NCBI GenBank assembly: GCA_905250025.1
Contig: CAJNOJ010000111.1
Span: 251,793 to 315,792 of the forward strand
Reading direction: 5' to 3'
DNA length: 64,000 nucleotides
From: Adineta ricciae
Lineage: Eukaryota; Rotifera; Eurotatoria; Adinetida; Adinetidae
The position numbers and the translations under genes were made by a program. The notes under the pieces are model-generated. The model had not been told where the DNA came from. It worked only from the letters and a program-made list of their open reading frames with translations, and did no database searches. Of the stretch, positions 12,256 to 24,248 are shown in pieces (position 1 is the first letter of the stretch; each line of letters opens with the position of its first letter).

Positions 12256-12984
12256 TTATGAAAGCTTTGTTTGTTTGTCATTTACCGACGAGTTTGTTTT
12301 ATCATTTGGTTGTCTGTTCGAATCGGGATCTGATGATGTACCATGCGGTGATGTTCGCGCTGTATTCACGACGGAATTTGTCTTGGAATTTCCTTCTCGA
12401 TTTGAACCAACATCCAATGGAGTAAAAACGCTATTATTTTTACGTAATTTCAAATATCCTCTATGTTCCTGATAATCTTTTTTCCATTTTTCTGTATCAT
12501 ATCTACCTCTCGTCTTCGCAACTCGATCGAGAAAATCCGTGTTACTTTGTGCAGGGTGTGCCGTACGATTTCGTTGCGCTGGATTCGGAGAATACGATGG
12601 TGGAGGAAAGTGCACCGCTCTCGATGTCATTATACCCAGTAGTTTCCTTGTTTTAAGTTCATTTTCTTTGTCGATGACTTGACGTTTTTCACCTAGTTGT
12701 CGGACGAAACCTTGATGAATATGTGGACAAGCATGTGGTGAACTATTGTCTAATTTACTCTGTCGTTGCATGTCATTAATTTTCTTCAAATGTGCTTGTT
12801 GTTTACGTTTTTCGCTTTGTAATTGAGCTTGAGAAAAGCGATTCAAAGTTGAATAGCCCGGCATTATCAATAGTTAAAGAAAGTCTTTTACCCTCCAAAT
12901 AAATCTTACGTGTTCGAATCGTTCGTTTGAATTCGAAATAATCAACGATTTCAATTAAACTGTAGACATTAGTAGCTTGTGGAA
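12256..12984 (-). CDS. CFAP97D-like (hemingway-type) ciliary protein, 5' end unresolved
   Basis: The last exon (12256-12827) encodes QLQSEKRKQQAHLKKINDM, later IDKENELKTRKLLGIM, then FLDRVAKTRGRYDTEKWKKD and a Ser/Asn-rich tail. The order lysine-rich helix, I-x-x-EN, then L-x-R...YD...W...Y resembles the CFAP97 domain of short sperm/ciliary axoneme proteins. An upstream exon (from 12910) encodes VDYFEFKRTIRT and joins across an 82 bp intron (12828-12909) in phase, giving RTPQLQSEKRK. The first exon is not settled: an ATG at 13081 opens a frame but its splice phase does not fit a standard GT-AG intron. An internal ATG at 12864 lies inside the proposed intron. Axonemal role is inferred from family resemblance only. 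Confidence 0.45.
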
Positions 12985-13084
12985 AAAAATGCACGCTGTA
13001 AAACAAATATATACAGACAAGAAAATGATTTTTTTTCTCTTCACATCGACTTACTCTTTTCTGTTTATTTAAACCGCTCACTTA

Positions 13085-13749
13085 TAAACATAAACAAAAA
13101 AATCAATAGTATAGTCTCTAGTCTTTTCTTGCTTTGCATAAGGAAGAAAATCAAACAAAGAAGAAGAAGCAGAACAAAAAACGTTTATCGATGACAAATG
13201 CGTAGAAAAAACAATAACAACTTTTTGTGATCCAATGCTCTAATAATGATTATGTATCGAATGTTCTCCTGGTTATCTTCAGGCATGTTTATACAGTTCC
13301 TGATAAGTGATGAATTGGAATAATAAGACGTGTTATCTGTATTCTGTAATGCAAGAAACATATGGATATACTTTCTATTAAAAACAATTTATGTTACTTA
13401 GTGATCTACCCACATCTAGCGAAAAGAAAACTCGACGTTGTCATTGGAAAGCGTTTTGTATATTCGTATGACAGCTTTCTAATTATAATGTAATGTAAGC
13501 GTTCATTCTATTAATCTATTTTATCTGTCATGGAATCATCTTTGATGAAAGAAAAGTATTAAACCTTGTTCATCATCCTCATCAGCTGTAACAGTGTCAA
13601 ATAAAAAAAAATAATGCGACACTGAATGTCATATGATCACATATATAGGACGAATGTTCGTAAAAAGAGAGCTCTTTTTCTTCTTATAACCAATCAAATC
13701 TTTATTTAGAAAAATATTTTCTTATGAAGTTAAAATAAACGTGGATTCA
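13085..13749. other. intergenic, AT-rich
   Basis: Between the CFAP97D-like gene and the SNX3 gene. Nothing recognisable beyond AT-rich sequence; it should hold the promoter of the CFAP97D-like gene and the 3' end of SNX3. Confidence 0.4.
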
Positions 13750-14190
13750 TCAATGTTTTACTTTGCCTCGGACATACTGGCTTAAATCAATCACAGGATC
13801 GAATAAGAAGACATGTAGTGCATGTTCGTTTTGTGCTAATGGATGAGAAGCAATCTTATTAATAAATGTTTCTAATCCTCGTCGACGTTCTTCGATGAAG
13901 TCTTCTTGAAAAAGACCTTCATCCTTTCGGAATGGTAATTGTCTTTGCCAGGCTTTTTCAGGTAATGATGGCACAGCGATTTTCGTGTCAGCACACTGCA
14001 ATTCTTTATGTAACCATTCAAATTCTGAATAACGTCGTTTTACAGTTGATTCTGATTCTTTAAATACTGGTAAAGTGGTTTTAACTTTCACAGTATATTC
14101 AACATATCGTTTCGAACCAACGCCTTGTACTGTTGGTGAAATAACTTCAACTTGAAGGGCAGGTTCAGCAGAATGATATGCATTCATCAT
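13750..14190 (-). CDS. SNX3: sorting nexin 3 (PX-domain protein)
   Basis: A 146-codon frame that is almost entirely one PX domain. It has VEVISPTVQGVGSKRYVEYT, the core RRYSEFEWLHKEL with the Arg pair that binds PtdIns3P, the proline-containing loop VPSLPEKAWQRQLPF, and the SNX3/12 signature FIEERRRGLETFINKIASHP followed by LAQNEHALHVFL. The short tail after the PX domain and total length match SNX3/SNX12 rather than larger sorting nexins. The protein binds PtdIns3P on early endosomes and works with retromer in cargo retrieval. The start at 14190 gives MMNAYHS, which lines up with the internal NDAY of vertebrate SNX3, so ~20 N-terminal residues may come from an upstream exon; a candidate acceptor (attcattcag) lies just upstream. 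Confidence 0.92.
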   Translation of the reverse strand: MMNAYHSAEPALQVEVISPTVQGVGSKRYVEYTVKVKTTLPVFKESESTVKRRYSEFEWLHKELQCADTKIAVPSLPEKAWQRQLPFRKDEGLFQEDFIEERRRGLETFINKIASHPLAQNEHALHVFLFDPVIDLSQYVRGKVKH

Positions 14191-14385
14191 CTTGTCGTCT
14201 TCGGTCGATGTTACTTGTCTGAATGAATCTTGTCAATAAAAGAAATAAACGAAAGAAGATAAGATATCACTTCTTCTTTTCATAGATATACTATCCCCTG
14301 CGTGTAAAGATGTAATTACATCGGTGTGTGTTAAAATATGTCTCATTTTTTCCTCTGCTTAAGTTCGTCATATTATTATTATCTT

Positions 14386-16179
14386 CTACAGAATGAGAAG
14401 AAAAAAATGAAAAATGAAAAGCGAAAACACTGTTCGAAAGGAAGTTAACGGCGAGCAGGAACGAAGAGACATTTGTTGATTGATATCTCGTAGGTATAGT
14501 TTGGCTTCTCGACTCTGTGCTCCATGACCATCGGAACAACGGTATGAACCACTATCATTCAGTTGAGAAGCCACGATCTGTAGATTAGTTACTGTTGCGT
14601 TAGGTAATTCAATTGATGTTATCACGCGGGTTGCATCAGTTACGAGCGGTTTGCCGTCTACGACAACGATGATAATTGTTGAAAAGTCAAGAAAAAAAAA
14701 TCGTTTCATATTACCTTTGTGCCAAGTGATTTGTTCACGTCGTATGCGATGTTCTCCAGTGAATTGGCATGAAAATTGTGTTGAGTCGCCAAGTGAGACA
14801 AGAACGTCAGTTGGTTGTATATCAACAATGATATCTATAATATCGATACAGTCGTTTGTTTTCTATTGACGTCGAACGTCTAGTTTCTTATATTCCATCA
14901 CTTAGATTACCTTCCTTATCTATGTCTGTTTATTCTCAAAATTTTACTCGACCATGATTATCTTTACTACACATCGAAGATATATCTATTTGTTTCTCTT
15001 CTCCTTTCATGTAAACATTGTAAGAACATGTACACAATTTCTTTTCTTTCTTACCTTCAACAATAAGTTTAACATTTGATCGAGACGATTTCGGATTTGT
15101 TTTGGTAATAACATGACACTGATAATTAGCTGCATCTGATAAACGCACATTAGATATATGTAAATCCCATTTAGCTGGCGAATAGCCATGATCAACACTG
15201 TAATAAGCAACACTTAAACGAGAATCTTTTGTTATCAAGTGTTTGCCAACGCTAAGTGTTGATTTATCAGGATTTGTTAACCTATACCACATAACCTAAC
15301 AAAATGATAATGTATAAAATTGAAATAAGCAATCGTGCAAATTACTCGTTCAGGTTCTACGTGAGGTAGAGCTGCTTTACATGGTAGAACAACTGATTGC
15401 ATTACAACGCTGGCGACAGTATACTCTGGTTCGAATGATTGTTGCCCAATCGCCAAAGTACGATGAGGACCTATAAAATTTCGAACGACAAAGAGACTGA
15501 TTTTTTGGTCATTTATTCAACACGACATTCACAGAAGACAAAGATAATGAGTTGACTTTTTTCTGACAGTTCATAGACTGATTATATCCATATACTATGT
15601 AATTCCTTTGAAACTGAACACGTAAGATGCTCTAAGCTATGTTCAGTTGTTCCACTCCACTTGAAACTGTCTCTCGAAATGTTATTCTTCCATATAGTTG
15701 TTGACGAATCACTTAAACAATATGTCGCTGAAATTCGACCAACAATATATACGACACAGAGAGAGAGAGAGAAAGAGAACATGATGGTCCTCTTAATGAT
15801 GAATATGTTTAAAAAAAATAAAACGGAAAGCAGAAAGACAAGTTTGACGCCGTTTTGACTGATAATGTTGTTTGACATCGACAAAAGCTTATCTGTTTTA
15901 TCTATATTCCAAGCGCACTGTACAAATGATTAAAACTGAACAAAGTAGAAGAAGAGAACATTCATTGAATATACAAGACACGCTTCTTTTTAATCATTTT
16001 GTCAAGAATTGCCGCTTATTTGCATATGGCGCTCAATACGCTATCACCATTTGACGTCATCTGTATGTATGTGTTGTATAGATAGTCATTCTCGATCAAA
16101 TTAATTATCAAATGGTATGTGTCACAAAATACTTACATGAAGTATAGATGAAAAAGATCAAGGCAACAATTGTAACCAT
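14386..16179 (-). CDS. secreted, GPI-anchored protein with two Ig domains (lachesin/IgLON-like)
   Basis: Built from five exons. Exon 1 (16137-16179) encodes a signal peptide, MVTIVALIFFIYTS. After a ~0.65 kb intron, an exon at ~15355-15474 gives SVVMQSVVLPCKAALP with the first Ig cysteine; the next exon gives VMWYRLTNPDKS and SNVRLSDAANYQCHV, a V-set DxAxYxC. A second Ig domain has SLGDSTQFSCQFTG, ITWHK, and SQLNDSGSYRCSDG. The protein ends in a short hydrophobic tail (FSLFIFHFFLLIL) right at the stop, typical of a GPI-attachment signal. Splice phases are consistent (for example TCA T|GT CCT at the signal-peptide junction). Lachesin and IgLON proteins mediate neuronal or epithelial adhesion; this one has two rather than three Ig domains. 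Function is inferred from architecture. Confidence 0.75.
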
Positions 16180-16454
16180 TCGTAGTTCATGCTTAACGAT
16201 TGTGTTTTGACGAATGTATTGATATAGTTAATGATCGTCGTTGTTGTCGGATTTGGTTTGTTATGAGAATTTCTATATTACCAGTATAATAATTATTTGC
16301 GTATGCGTGTGTGTGTGTGTGTGTATGAGGATATATATATGCATGTAATTCATCTACCACCGAGGGAGCATTTTCATGCCAATTATAGTAGACAAACGAA
16401 TGAGTGAAAAAAGAGCGATGGAACTAAGCAATTCTGTTTGCTCTCTTCCTCTCC

Positions 16455-16490
<36 letters not shown>

Positions 16491-18461
16491 TTCTCTATCT
16501 CTCATTTCTTATACTCTTTGAAAAAAGAAAGAATAAGAAGAGAAAAAAGCTAAGTAAAAGTGATGATGACGAAAAAAGATGCTGACATGAATACGAACAT
16601 ATAAATAAATATAGAGTGAGATATATATAAGAAATGTGAGAAGATATATATAGATAACCAAGATGTGCAGTAATCAATTGTTTAATAGAGTAGAAAATCG
16701 CAAGAAGACAATATGCTTCTTTTTCCTTCTTGTTTCGATTTCAATAATAATTCTATATTGTGAATGACCTTGTCTATTGTGCACTCAATCTTTTTCTCCT
16801 TTAGTAAATCTTGAAAAGAGGTACTTGTCAATCAACGTTGTCGGTGTTCACCCTCGAGAAAAAGCTTACTTACTATCAAATAAATATGAGATATTATCAA
16901 AGTATTGCTTTAAGAAAGAAGAAACATGAAAAGAAACATAAATATAATGATCCTTAGTCAACTTGTTTATATATGTATCTATTCAATATGAAAATAAAAT
17001 CACTGAGGGTATAAATGAAACTTGTCAATTGTGATTGACTGAATCAAGGTTAGAACTCTAATTTATTTGTGCTTATTCTTTTCTATTCAATCAATATGAA
17101 ATGTTCTTTTGAGGATTCTTTAGCGTTTTGCTTGACTGCTACTTTTAGCCTTATATTTATCCCTAGGGTAAGCTCCTTGATCACTGAACGGCACGAGTGA
17201 TTGCATCATTAGTTTGCATCTTTGTCATTTTATAATCTACATCATTTATTCTCTCTGTCCTTTTTTTTATCGTTGATGATGCCCAAATTGAGCGTCGTTT
17301 TTTCCTCATTTTTTTTCCTATTGTCCGGGTCTTGGCAACATAGTGTTAAAGCAAGAACGGCAAGGATGTGTCTAATGGAATTTTTGAAATCAACCAGATT
17401 TGCTGTCAAGCGGAAGCGAAGGCACAGTGTGTCGTTCGAAATTCTAATCAGCTTATTGACGATTGAACGTCTAAACAGTCTGTCGAAAATAACAACATGG
17501 AAGTATGTTCGAGAGCGAGATTTTATCGGCTATGAGCTTGTTCTTTGTTTGGCCTTGACGGTAGGCGCGATATTCAAAACAACGCGAAGAAAGTCAATAT
17601 CACTCATTGTATTAAGTTGTCTATGTAGTTAGCAGTTTAAGAATAAGTGCGATTAGAAAAGAAGACGATGAAAAACGATGTCATTTATTTTGATCAACAT
17701 CTTGTTTGATGATCCAAGGAGAAACATAATGATAGAAAAGAAATCATTTGTAATTATCGTAAAAGAGAGGAAGAGAAGAGAAGAGAAGAACGAACAATGA
17801 GACAAAAGAAAAAAACAGTCAGCTGAAGAGAGAAAAAGAACCATAATTGTCATTTTCTTTTTTTTCTTATTATTCTCAAATGCCTTCAGGGAATTCAATT
17901 GAATCTTCTAATAGTTTTTATTCTATCATATAAATGACTCTTTTTTTGTTATGACAAATCTATCTGAACTCCGTCCATTTGTTCTCCAATCGCTAATGTA
18001 ATAAACCAATTATACACATATCTTTTGATATGACTATAAATCGATATTGATGATCTATTTCACAATTCGAAGGTCATCGATTAGAAAAAAAATATGTTTC
18101 TAATCTATTTTCATTTTAGCATTTTTTTCAAGTAATAACTATGGTTCTTGGCATAATATGATTCATCAATCTTTCGAAGGCAAAATAAGTTTCATACATG
18201 ACTGGAGAAAACTTTCATTTAGATTTGCCAGCTACTCTAAAGGCAATCTATGGCAAAAGTATATTAGAAAGTGTAACTTTAAGAAAATTAGTTTTCGATA
18301 TGCATAACTTGTTTTAAACAGACAGAAAATAAAATTTTTTGTCTTTTGACTTCTTATTTCACTAATAATGAAGCAAAACGGCTGATGTCTTGTGCAAATG
18401 GATAAGATTGCAGGAGTTGTTTTTGCTTCTTTTTCCTCGCTATTACTTCTCATCGTGTAAC
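16180..18461. other. intergenic region with microsatellites
   Basis: Contains a (GT)n tract near 16305-16325, a (CT)n tract at 16457-16487 and purine-rich GAAGA tracts near 17765-17800. A 136-codon plus-strand frame at 17222-17632 has a slightly GC-richer 3' half and Lys/Arg-rich composition but no recognisable domain. An open stretch near 18126-18306 (encoding NNYGSWHNMIHQSFEGK) could be a degraded exon of the gene that follows. Confidence 0.4.
16457..16487. repeat. (CT)n microsatellite
   Basis: An uninterrupted run of CT dinucleotides. Confidence 0.95.
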
Positions 18462-19157
18462 AAATAGACATTGACAAAAACAACATTGACAAAAGCTCAC
18501 TCACGTTACTTCATCAGATTACTAGAAGAAAAAATCTCATCGACAAAGATGCGTTTTTGGTCGCCATTTCATACATCTTCAATTGATATTATCTCTGATG
18601 CGCCGAACAAATTGATATTTCGTGCACCTGATCGTATTCGCCTTCAAATGACAGTGGATCATTTGGATTTCAATCAAAATCCGGGAACATGTTTGACACA
18701 TTACAATTACGAGACACGCCTATGGGAATGTTTTCATTCACCACACACAACTGGCCAACATCGTTTGTTCCTTTGGGCTTTGGATACGGAAAAAGATGAT
18801 CAATGGGCAACTGCTGTTCGATTCGATTTTTATATCAAACAAAAAGGAGATATTATCTATTTTCCCAAAACGACCAACACATTCACTATATTACGGTGTC
18901 AATTATTGAAATCAATCGATGGCTGTCTCTCAAGAGAATCTCTTCCGACTGACATTGTCGTTCGTGTGCCTGGTGTTCGCGGCGTACAATTACAAATTGA
19001 TGAGCAGACATTAATCACTGGAAAGAATCTTAAAAATAGTATTTATAGTCTGCAAATTCCAGCTAATATACCAGCTCATGTCAAAGATTTAGTAGTCATG
19101 GGTTTGTGTGCCGATGATACGTATTATTCGATACTAATCACATATAAAATCGAATAA
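18462..19157 (+). CDS. KY-like Ig-type domains, C-terminal fragment (start uncertain)
   Basis: One open frame with two beta-rich repeats. The first has APNKLIFRAPDRIRLQMTV and then GQHRLFLWALDTEKDD followed by VRFDFYIKQ; the second has VVRVPGVRGVQLQIDEQ and ends DDTYYSILITYKIE. The pattern 'P..i.l.......G.y.l.i.a.......y.....Y.I' is like the Ig-like repeats at the C-terminus of kyphoscoliosis peptidase (KY) proteins, which have a transglutaminase-like core upstream. That core is not visible here. The first ATG is at 18549; the frame is open somewhat upstream, so either an exon junction or a truncated gene is possible. Assignment is by pattern and tentative. Confidence 0.4.
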
Positions 19158-19224
19158 AAAAATATCAAGAAGACTTTCTGAATTCTTTTTCTAAATGAGC
19201 AATGTTATTTCGAATCAAAATAAA

Positions 19225-20076
19225 CTACTTCGATTGTATTGCACTCCAAATTTCATCGAGATTGACCTCTTCGAAGTTCCTTACTGTTCTCCATGTACCA
19301 TACCCTTCTAAAGTTTCCTGTTTTGCTGATGTTAATAAGCCGATACATTTAATACCAGCAGCGACAGCAGCACGAACACCTGATACGGAATCTTCGAAAA
19401 TAATACACGAATTTTTATCCACATTCAAGCGTTTTGCTAATTCTAAGTAGATATCCGGTTTTGGTTTGCCTTGATTTTGCAAGAAGAAATGAATTAATGT
19501 GAAAAGATCGATCAGAAACGTATCATTTACCAATGCCAAATTCTTCTGCAAGAAGAGCAACGTCGAAGAATGTTTTTTCGTCAATGTTTAGAATTCCTAA
19601 TTCGAAATCGACCACTAAACGTGGAGCATTTGTTGCTAAGCCTACAAGAAAAAAGCTCATAGATATTTCACTAAAAAGTTTTCATCGTTGGCAACCAATT
19701 TTTAATTTCGTCCGATTTTGTTTTATGTATTCAAGTATTTTATCGAGACCTCTTGTTGGTTGAAGTTTTTCTTTCGCTAATTGACGAAATAACAATTCCT
19801 TTTCATCAGCTATCTTTTCTTGTTCCTCTTGAGATAGATGCGAGAGTAGTTCTCGCGTTATATCAGCATTCAATCGGCCTAAATAATATACATATAAAAT
19901 AAGAGACAACGAAATTGTATAATGATCCATTTACCAGAGATGTATTTGTCAAAAAATTCTCGATCAATTAAAGATGCATTGACATTGACCTTAGCAAGAA
20001 TTATTTGCCATGCTTCAAAATGTATTGGATCTGAATCGACAAGGGTACCATCAAGATCGAATAAAACTCCAAACAT
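19225..20076 (-). CDS. beta-phosphoglucomutase-like HAD hydrolase, four exons
   Basis: All four HAD motifs are present. Motif I is GVLFDLDGTLVDSDPIHFEA at the N-terminus (nucleophile Asp and DGT), motif II is the Thr in LATNAPRLVVD, motif III the Lys in GKPKPDIY, and motif IV IIFEDSVSGVRAA. A four-helix cap lies between motifs I and II (LSQEEQEKIADEKELLFRQL). Exon 1 is 19935-20076; further introns of ~54 bp separate the cap, motif II and motif III exons. One donor is weak (gttgcc after AAAATTG), chosen because it joins KIG to LATNAP in frame. The family interconverts or hydrolyses small sugar phosphates; the substrate is unknown. Relatives occur in bacteria, plants and animals, so origin is open. 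Confidence 0.85.
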
Positions 20077-20230
20077 TTCTACTAGTCCTTATGAAAATGT
20101 CTCTTTTCAATCTAAAAGTCTAGATACATTTATATGAGTTCTTTTATAATGTGCACAAAAAAAGAGGAAAAAAACGTATAAATAGAGTGCTTGTATAAAA
20201 ACAAGATATTTCATGCTTAATAATAAATTA

Positions 20231-22651
20231 TTAGCTCTTCGTTTCGAAACGCATTGCTTCTTGAGCTGTTTTCATTAATAGTAAATCAATATCTGGAGTT
20301 GGTAAGACATTTTCGTGGGCGAGTGCCATACGACGCGGAAAGAAGATATAATCAAGCTATATATTCAATATTAAGGAAAGTATACGAGATAAAAAAAGAC
20401 GTCTTACTGGATAGTTAATAAAATTACAAACATTGGACGTGTAAATGTCAGCAAAACGAGCGAGACGTCGATGAAAATATGTTGGTACAGTGTAAGTACG
20501 GAATACAGAACCAAAATACGGATTGAAGTAGTCACGAGATTTAGTTCTAGAAGGATATGTCGATTAAGTTTAAACGAAGTTTTAATTTGGCCTACCTTTC
20601 TTCTTCTCGCTCTGCTACCCAATTTTTCATTAACGCATCTGCTTCAGAGCCCGGAATGACCTATAAATAAAATGGGAACATGAAAGTTTGAGGAATAGTT
20701 TTTCTATCTGAAGGGAGTAGATAATCAAGGCATCGAAAAGTTTCTTTTGTTCTCACAACGTACTTGCAATTGATCGATAAGCCATTGGAGAACATTCAAC
20801 TAAGAAATTCAATCAGTTTAGATGTGTAATGATCAAATCAAATTTGATTACCCATCGAATAGTCTTTTGAAATGCTTCGGAATTAATCACGTTGATCTCA
20901 TCCTTAAACATGATGAAAAAAGATTTGTTTTTTTCAAAGGTGACGACTGCTTACTTCCACTTCTTCTAAAATAGCACCGGTTCGCCAACCATGTGTGAGA
21001 AATAAATCCTGAAAGAAAACTTGGAATGACATGCCAACAGGAAAATGCTCCACGTACTGCTAAGTCACCATAGATGTGATCACCAATATAGAGAACGTCA
21101 TTGCCTTGCCAATGTGTCATATCAACAAGAGTTGTAAGATTGCCCTTTGGTACGTCAGTGGTAGCAACTTGTTTTTCCTATAAAAATTCAACTTACTTCG
21201 ACATAAACTTTTCCTTTCTCTAATTTATACACTCGGTCCCATGATTTTGAATTATTATTGATATTAATCTCCCTAAAAGGTCTAGAAGAAGCAAAACAGC
21301 AATCGAATGAGCGTTTCAGGATGACAAATAATCTGAACTGAACCTTTTTTGTGCGCCGAAAAATGACGGTTTTCGAGCTTGACATATAACAATATCGAAA
21401 AAGTCTTGCCATTTGTCTCCAAGCAGATAACTCATGCCACGATTAACGTACCAAAACGCACTGTTAGTTATTAAAAATAATTGTTTATTTGCATCTCGAA
21501 GTCGTTGCAAAAACGGCTTTAGACGAACATTTTCCTCAAAATAATTTCCTATCGCGTAAAATCACAATTGAACATTAGCGAATAGATCTCGTGGAATATC
21601 TTACCTACATCTTGTCCCGCTATTTGGTGCATAAGACCACTTTTATGAAAAGCGCCAACAGCTTCCTTAATTTTAAAAGTAGTTTGCAGAACTTTGAGAA
21701 AAAGTATCATACTCGAACATCGTAATGTACATATTCAGCAGCGAACGGAATACTATTGTCAACGAAATACTACAAATGTTTGCAAAAATTAGTTTTCACT
21801 ATATTTTATGAAGGTTTCTCTTCTGAGCATACCTGTATAACGTCTCTCAAAATAGTTATTTCAGGTATTGTGAAAATATCAACGTATTGAAACATGTTTG
21901 ATGTCATCCCCAGATATCCAACTTCGTCGACAGACAATTTTGTCCCACGATGTGCTGCAATAACTTCTTCCTCTGATACCTGTCGCATACCACTGAGAAG
22001 AAAAAGACCAATAATTTATTTGAGTTCTTCAATGAAACCTACTGGTAAACAGTGCCTAATTGAATGTTATGATAGCTGTCAACTTTCATCAACCATCCAC
22101 GTTTGATATCTAGATGAAGACCACGAGCTCCCATTCCAGGACGGAAGCAGAAATCCATTATTTGATCAGGATACTTTATGGGAGAAAACAACATACAACT
22201 ATGAGATTTCACAATAAAATGATCTTACCCGTAGGTTTTTTACAAGATATGCTTTTGTACGATCGTAAATCAATGAATGCAATGTCGACTTATATCTAGC
22301 TAGTGTGTAATCTATTGGAAATAGAGAAAACGTCATTGGCACGTCCAGCTAATCCATAATACAATTACAAACCAAAATCGAATCCGTAAACTTGTATTTT
22401 CTGTAAATTTAGTTCATTGTTAGCAAATATTCCATTTGGATCCATCTTTTCTGAGAAAGTTGATGTGGAGGCTAAAAATGAATTTACAAATGCTATTGGC
22501 GGAAAATTTGACTTTTACATAAAGATTCTTCTTTGAGTAATTCATAAATCTGTTGCAAATCTTTTAATTGACGAGTTTGTGTATATGAACGTCGAGACTG
22601 ATAAAAAAGTTGCGGAATTGATCGATAATGTTGTTTAGTATTGCACAGCAT
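20231..22651 (-). CDS. 5'-nucleotidase domain-containing protein (NT5DC2/NT5DC3-like)
   Basis: About ten short exons. The start at 22651 gives a basic, Ser/Tyr-rich N-terminus (MLCNTKQHYRSIPQLFYQSR) typical of a mitochondrial targeting peptide. Next comes MDPNGIFANNELNLQKIQVY leading into GFDF|DYTLARYK, the HAD DxDxT motif split by an intron. Later: RGLHLDIKRGWLMKVDSYHN, KQLFLITNSAFWYVNRGM (motif II), FDIVICQARKPSFF, LEKGKVY, and DVLYIGDHIYGDLAVRG (motif IV). The C-terminus ends LLLMKTAQEAMRFETKS. The order and spacing match the HAD 5'-nucleotidase family that includes NT5C2, and the wording of motifs (FVNNE..., FLITNS) is closest to NT5DC2/3. Enzymatic activity is unproven for that subgroup. 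A mitochondrial location is inferred. Confidence 0.85.
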
Positions 22652-23235
22652 TATGCAGATCATCGACCTAGTGGCAGATAATCTTCTAATTATACCCTTG
22701 CACTTATTTCAAATAGAACAGACCTGAATCAATTTTGTCTAATTTATTTTTTCTCCTTTCCCTGCATCCATATCCATCACTATAACCATAAAACATACGA
22801 CAGGCTATGCAGAGAACCATTTCGTTTACCCGTCGACAGAGGTCTATAGAGAACAGAACGCATACTAACACAAGCGAAATGTTTCAATATAATTGCACGT
22901 AATCGAGAAAACCATACCTACAATTCAATTTCGCAGCACGAATATTGATCGTCTCTGTACATTCTTACGGTGAGACTGAAAAAAAAGTAACATTGATTGA
23001 CAATTCTATTTCGTCGATCGCAGCCACAAGGCGCTCAAAATTACTTTTCTAAGTTTCCATCTACCGACGATTATTTCACTGAGTTTTTTTTTTCGTTTTA
23101 TGCAGGAAGGTATACGCATACTTGTATAGATCAATCACCAGACTGTTATTTTTCCTTACTGTCGAAAAACATAGACATACATTCTATCGTCCAAGAATGA
23201 ACGTTGAAATTGATCGATCGTTGTTAGAAAATGAT
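22652..23235. other. intergenic, start of the accessory island
   Basis: Upstream flank of the NT5DC-like gene. No supported gene. From here to ~45 kb, coding sequence belongs to mobile elements. Confidence 0.4.
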
Positions 23236-23516
23236 TACCGTTAGGGTAATCGAGGTCGGGGAACTTGAATCCGAGGTTAGATTTAACTAATTATTAACTA
23301 TAAATTAATTAGCTGTCAACTAGTCATAAATTATTAATATGCAGGGTAAGGGTTGATCGAAGGGTAATCGAGGTCGAGGATCTCGAATCCGAGGTTAGTC
23401 TCTCGAAATTCCAATTAGCTCATTAGCTAATTAGGCGATGGGAATTTTCTACGTTGTGGAGTAAGGGTTGACCGAAGGGTAATCGAGGTCAAGGAGCTCG
23501 AATCTGGTGTTAGTTT
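23236..23516 (+). repeat. three-copy tandem repeat, period ~115-118 bp
   Basis: The 15-mer agggtaatcgaggtc starts at 23243, 23361 and 23476, spacing 118 and 115 bp. Each is followed by a semi-palindromic stretch (cgaggatctcgaatccgagg and variants) and preceded in copies two and three by taagggttgaccgaagg or a close variant. The AT-rich half of each unit has diverged strongly, so the conserved part is a ~50 bp core. Too few copies to call a satellite. Confidence 0.75.
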
Positions 23517-23868
23517 TTTCATGAACACTTTCTGACCCGTTTTTTGCGACAAAGGATAAATTTTTTAGACGATAATGTTTTAGGTGGCAATAAGTAGAAC
23601 AAAATGAAACAGCTGACTGACGTCCGATCGCTGGATCTCCATAGTCATCAGCATATTAATGAGATCACACACTTTTATAAACAGCTATACTATGCGAATA
23701 TCATCTGATGCCATTCATTCAAAATAATGTTTCTCTTGCCAAGTGTTGTCTTCAACAGTCACAGTAGCACAAAGAGGGTGACTTTTAAAGGAGGAATAGA
23801 GGAGAATGAATGAATTAGTTTCAAAAGTGACTCTAGACTAAATGGAAGAGTGAAAATGTACATGTACA

Positions 23869-23920
23869 GGCTAGCCGCGAGTGGCCGACTGGAGGGAGAC
23901 CGACAAGCGACTAGTCGTCG
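23869..23920 (+). repeat. GC-rich imperfect palindrome, copy 1
   Basis: Begins ggctagccgcgagtggccga, then a ggagggag centre, then cgacaagcgactagtcg. The two halves are imperfect inverted repeats (GGCTAG...CTAGTC). Much richer in GC than its surroundings. Confidence 0.7.
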
Positions 23921-24198
23921 ATTTGCAGAATAATATTTTTAAGAACAAACTTTGTGATTTTCATAGAGTTTTAAGATTTCTTGGTCAGAAATTAATCTTT
24001 GCTCTGCACGAACATAGCTGGCAGCTATTTAAGGTTCCTCGTGGTGGAGAGAAGATTGAAACCTATTCCAGAGAATCATATAGCTATGTAAAGCTTCTTA
24101 GTTTTTTATTATCAATTGATTTTCCGGAATGTGCTCATTTTCGGAAGGCGTCTTCGTCCGAATGAAGTTAAGATAGTAAAATGAGTACGCATGGGAAC

Positions 24199-24248
24199 AG
24201 CTAGTCGTGAGTCGCCAACCGAAGGGAAGCCGACGAACGACTAGTTGT
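24199..24248 (+). repeat. GC-rich imperfect palindrome, copy 2
   Basis: Same structure as the copy 330 bp upstream: cagctagtcgtgagtcgcca, centre gaagggaag, then cgacgaacgactagttg. Confidence 0.7.

Noticed and set aside
17222..17632. 136-codon plus-strand frame
   Set aside because: Hydrophobic, T-rich start and Lys/Arg-rich end with no recognisable domain, no splice context and no support on either strand.
23881..24165. 94-codon plus-strand frame
   Set aside because: Its start lies inside a GC-rich repeat copy; the rest has no domain and is probably chance.
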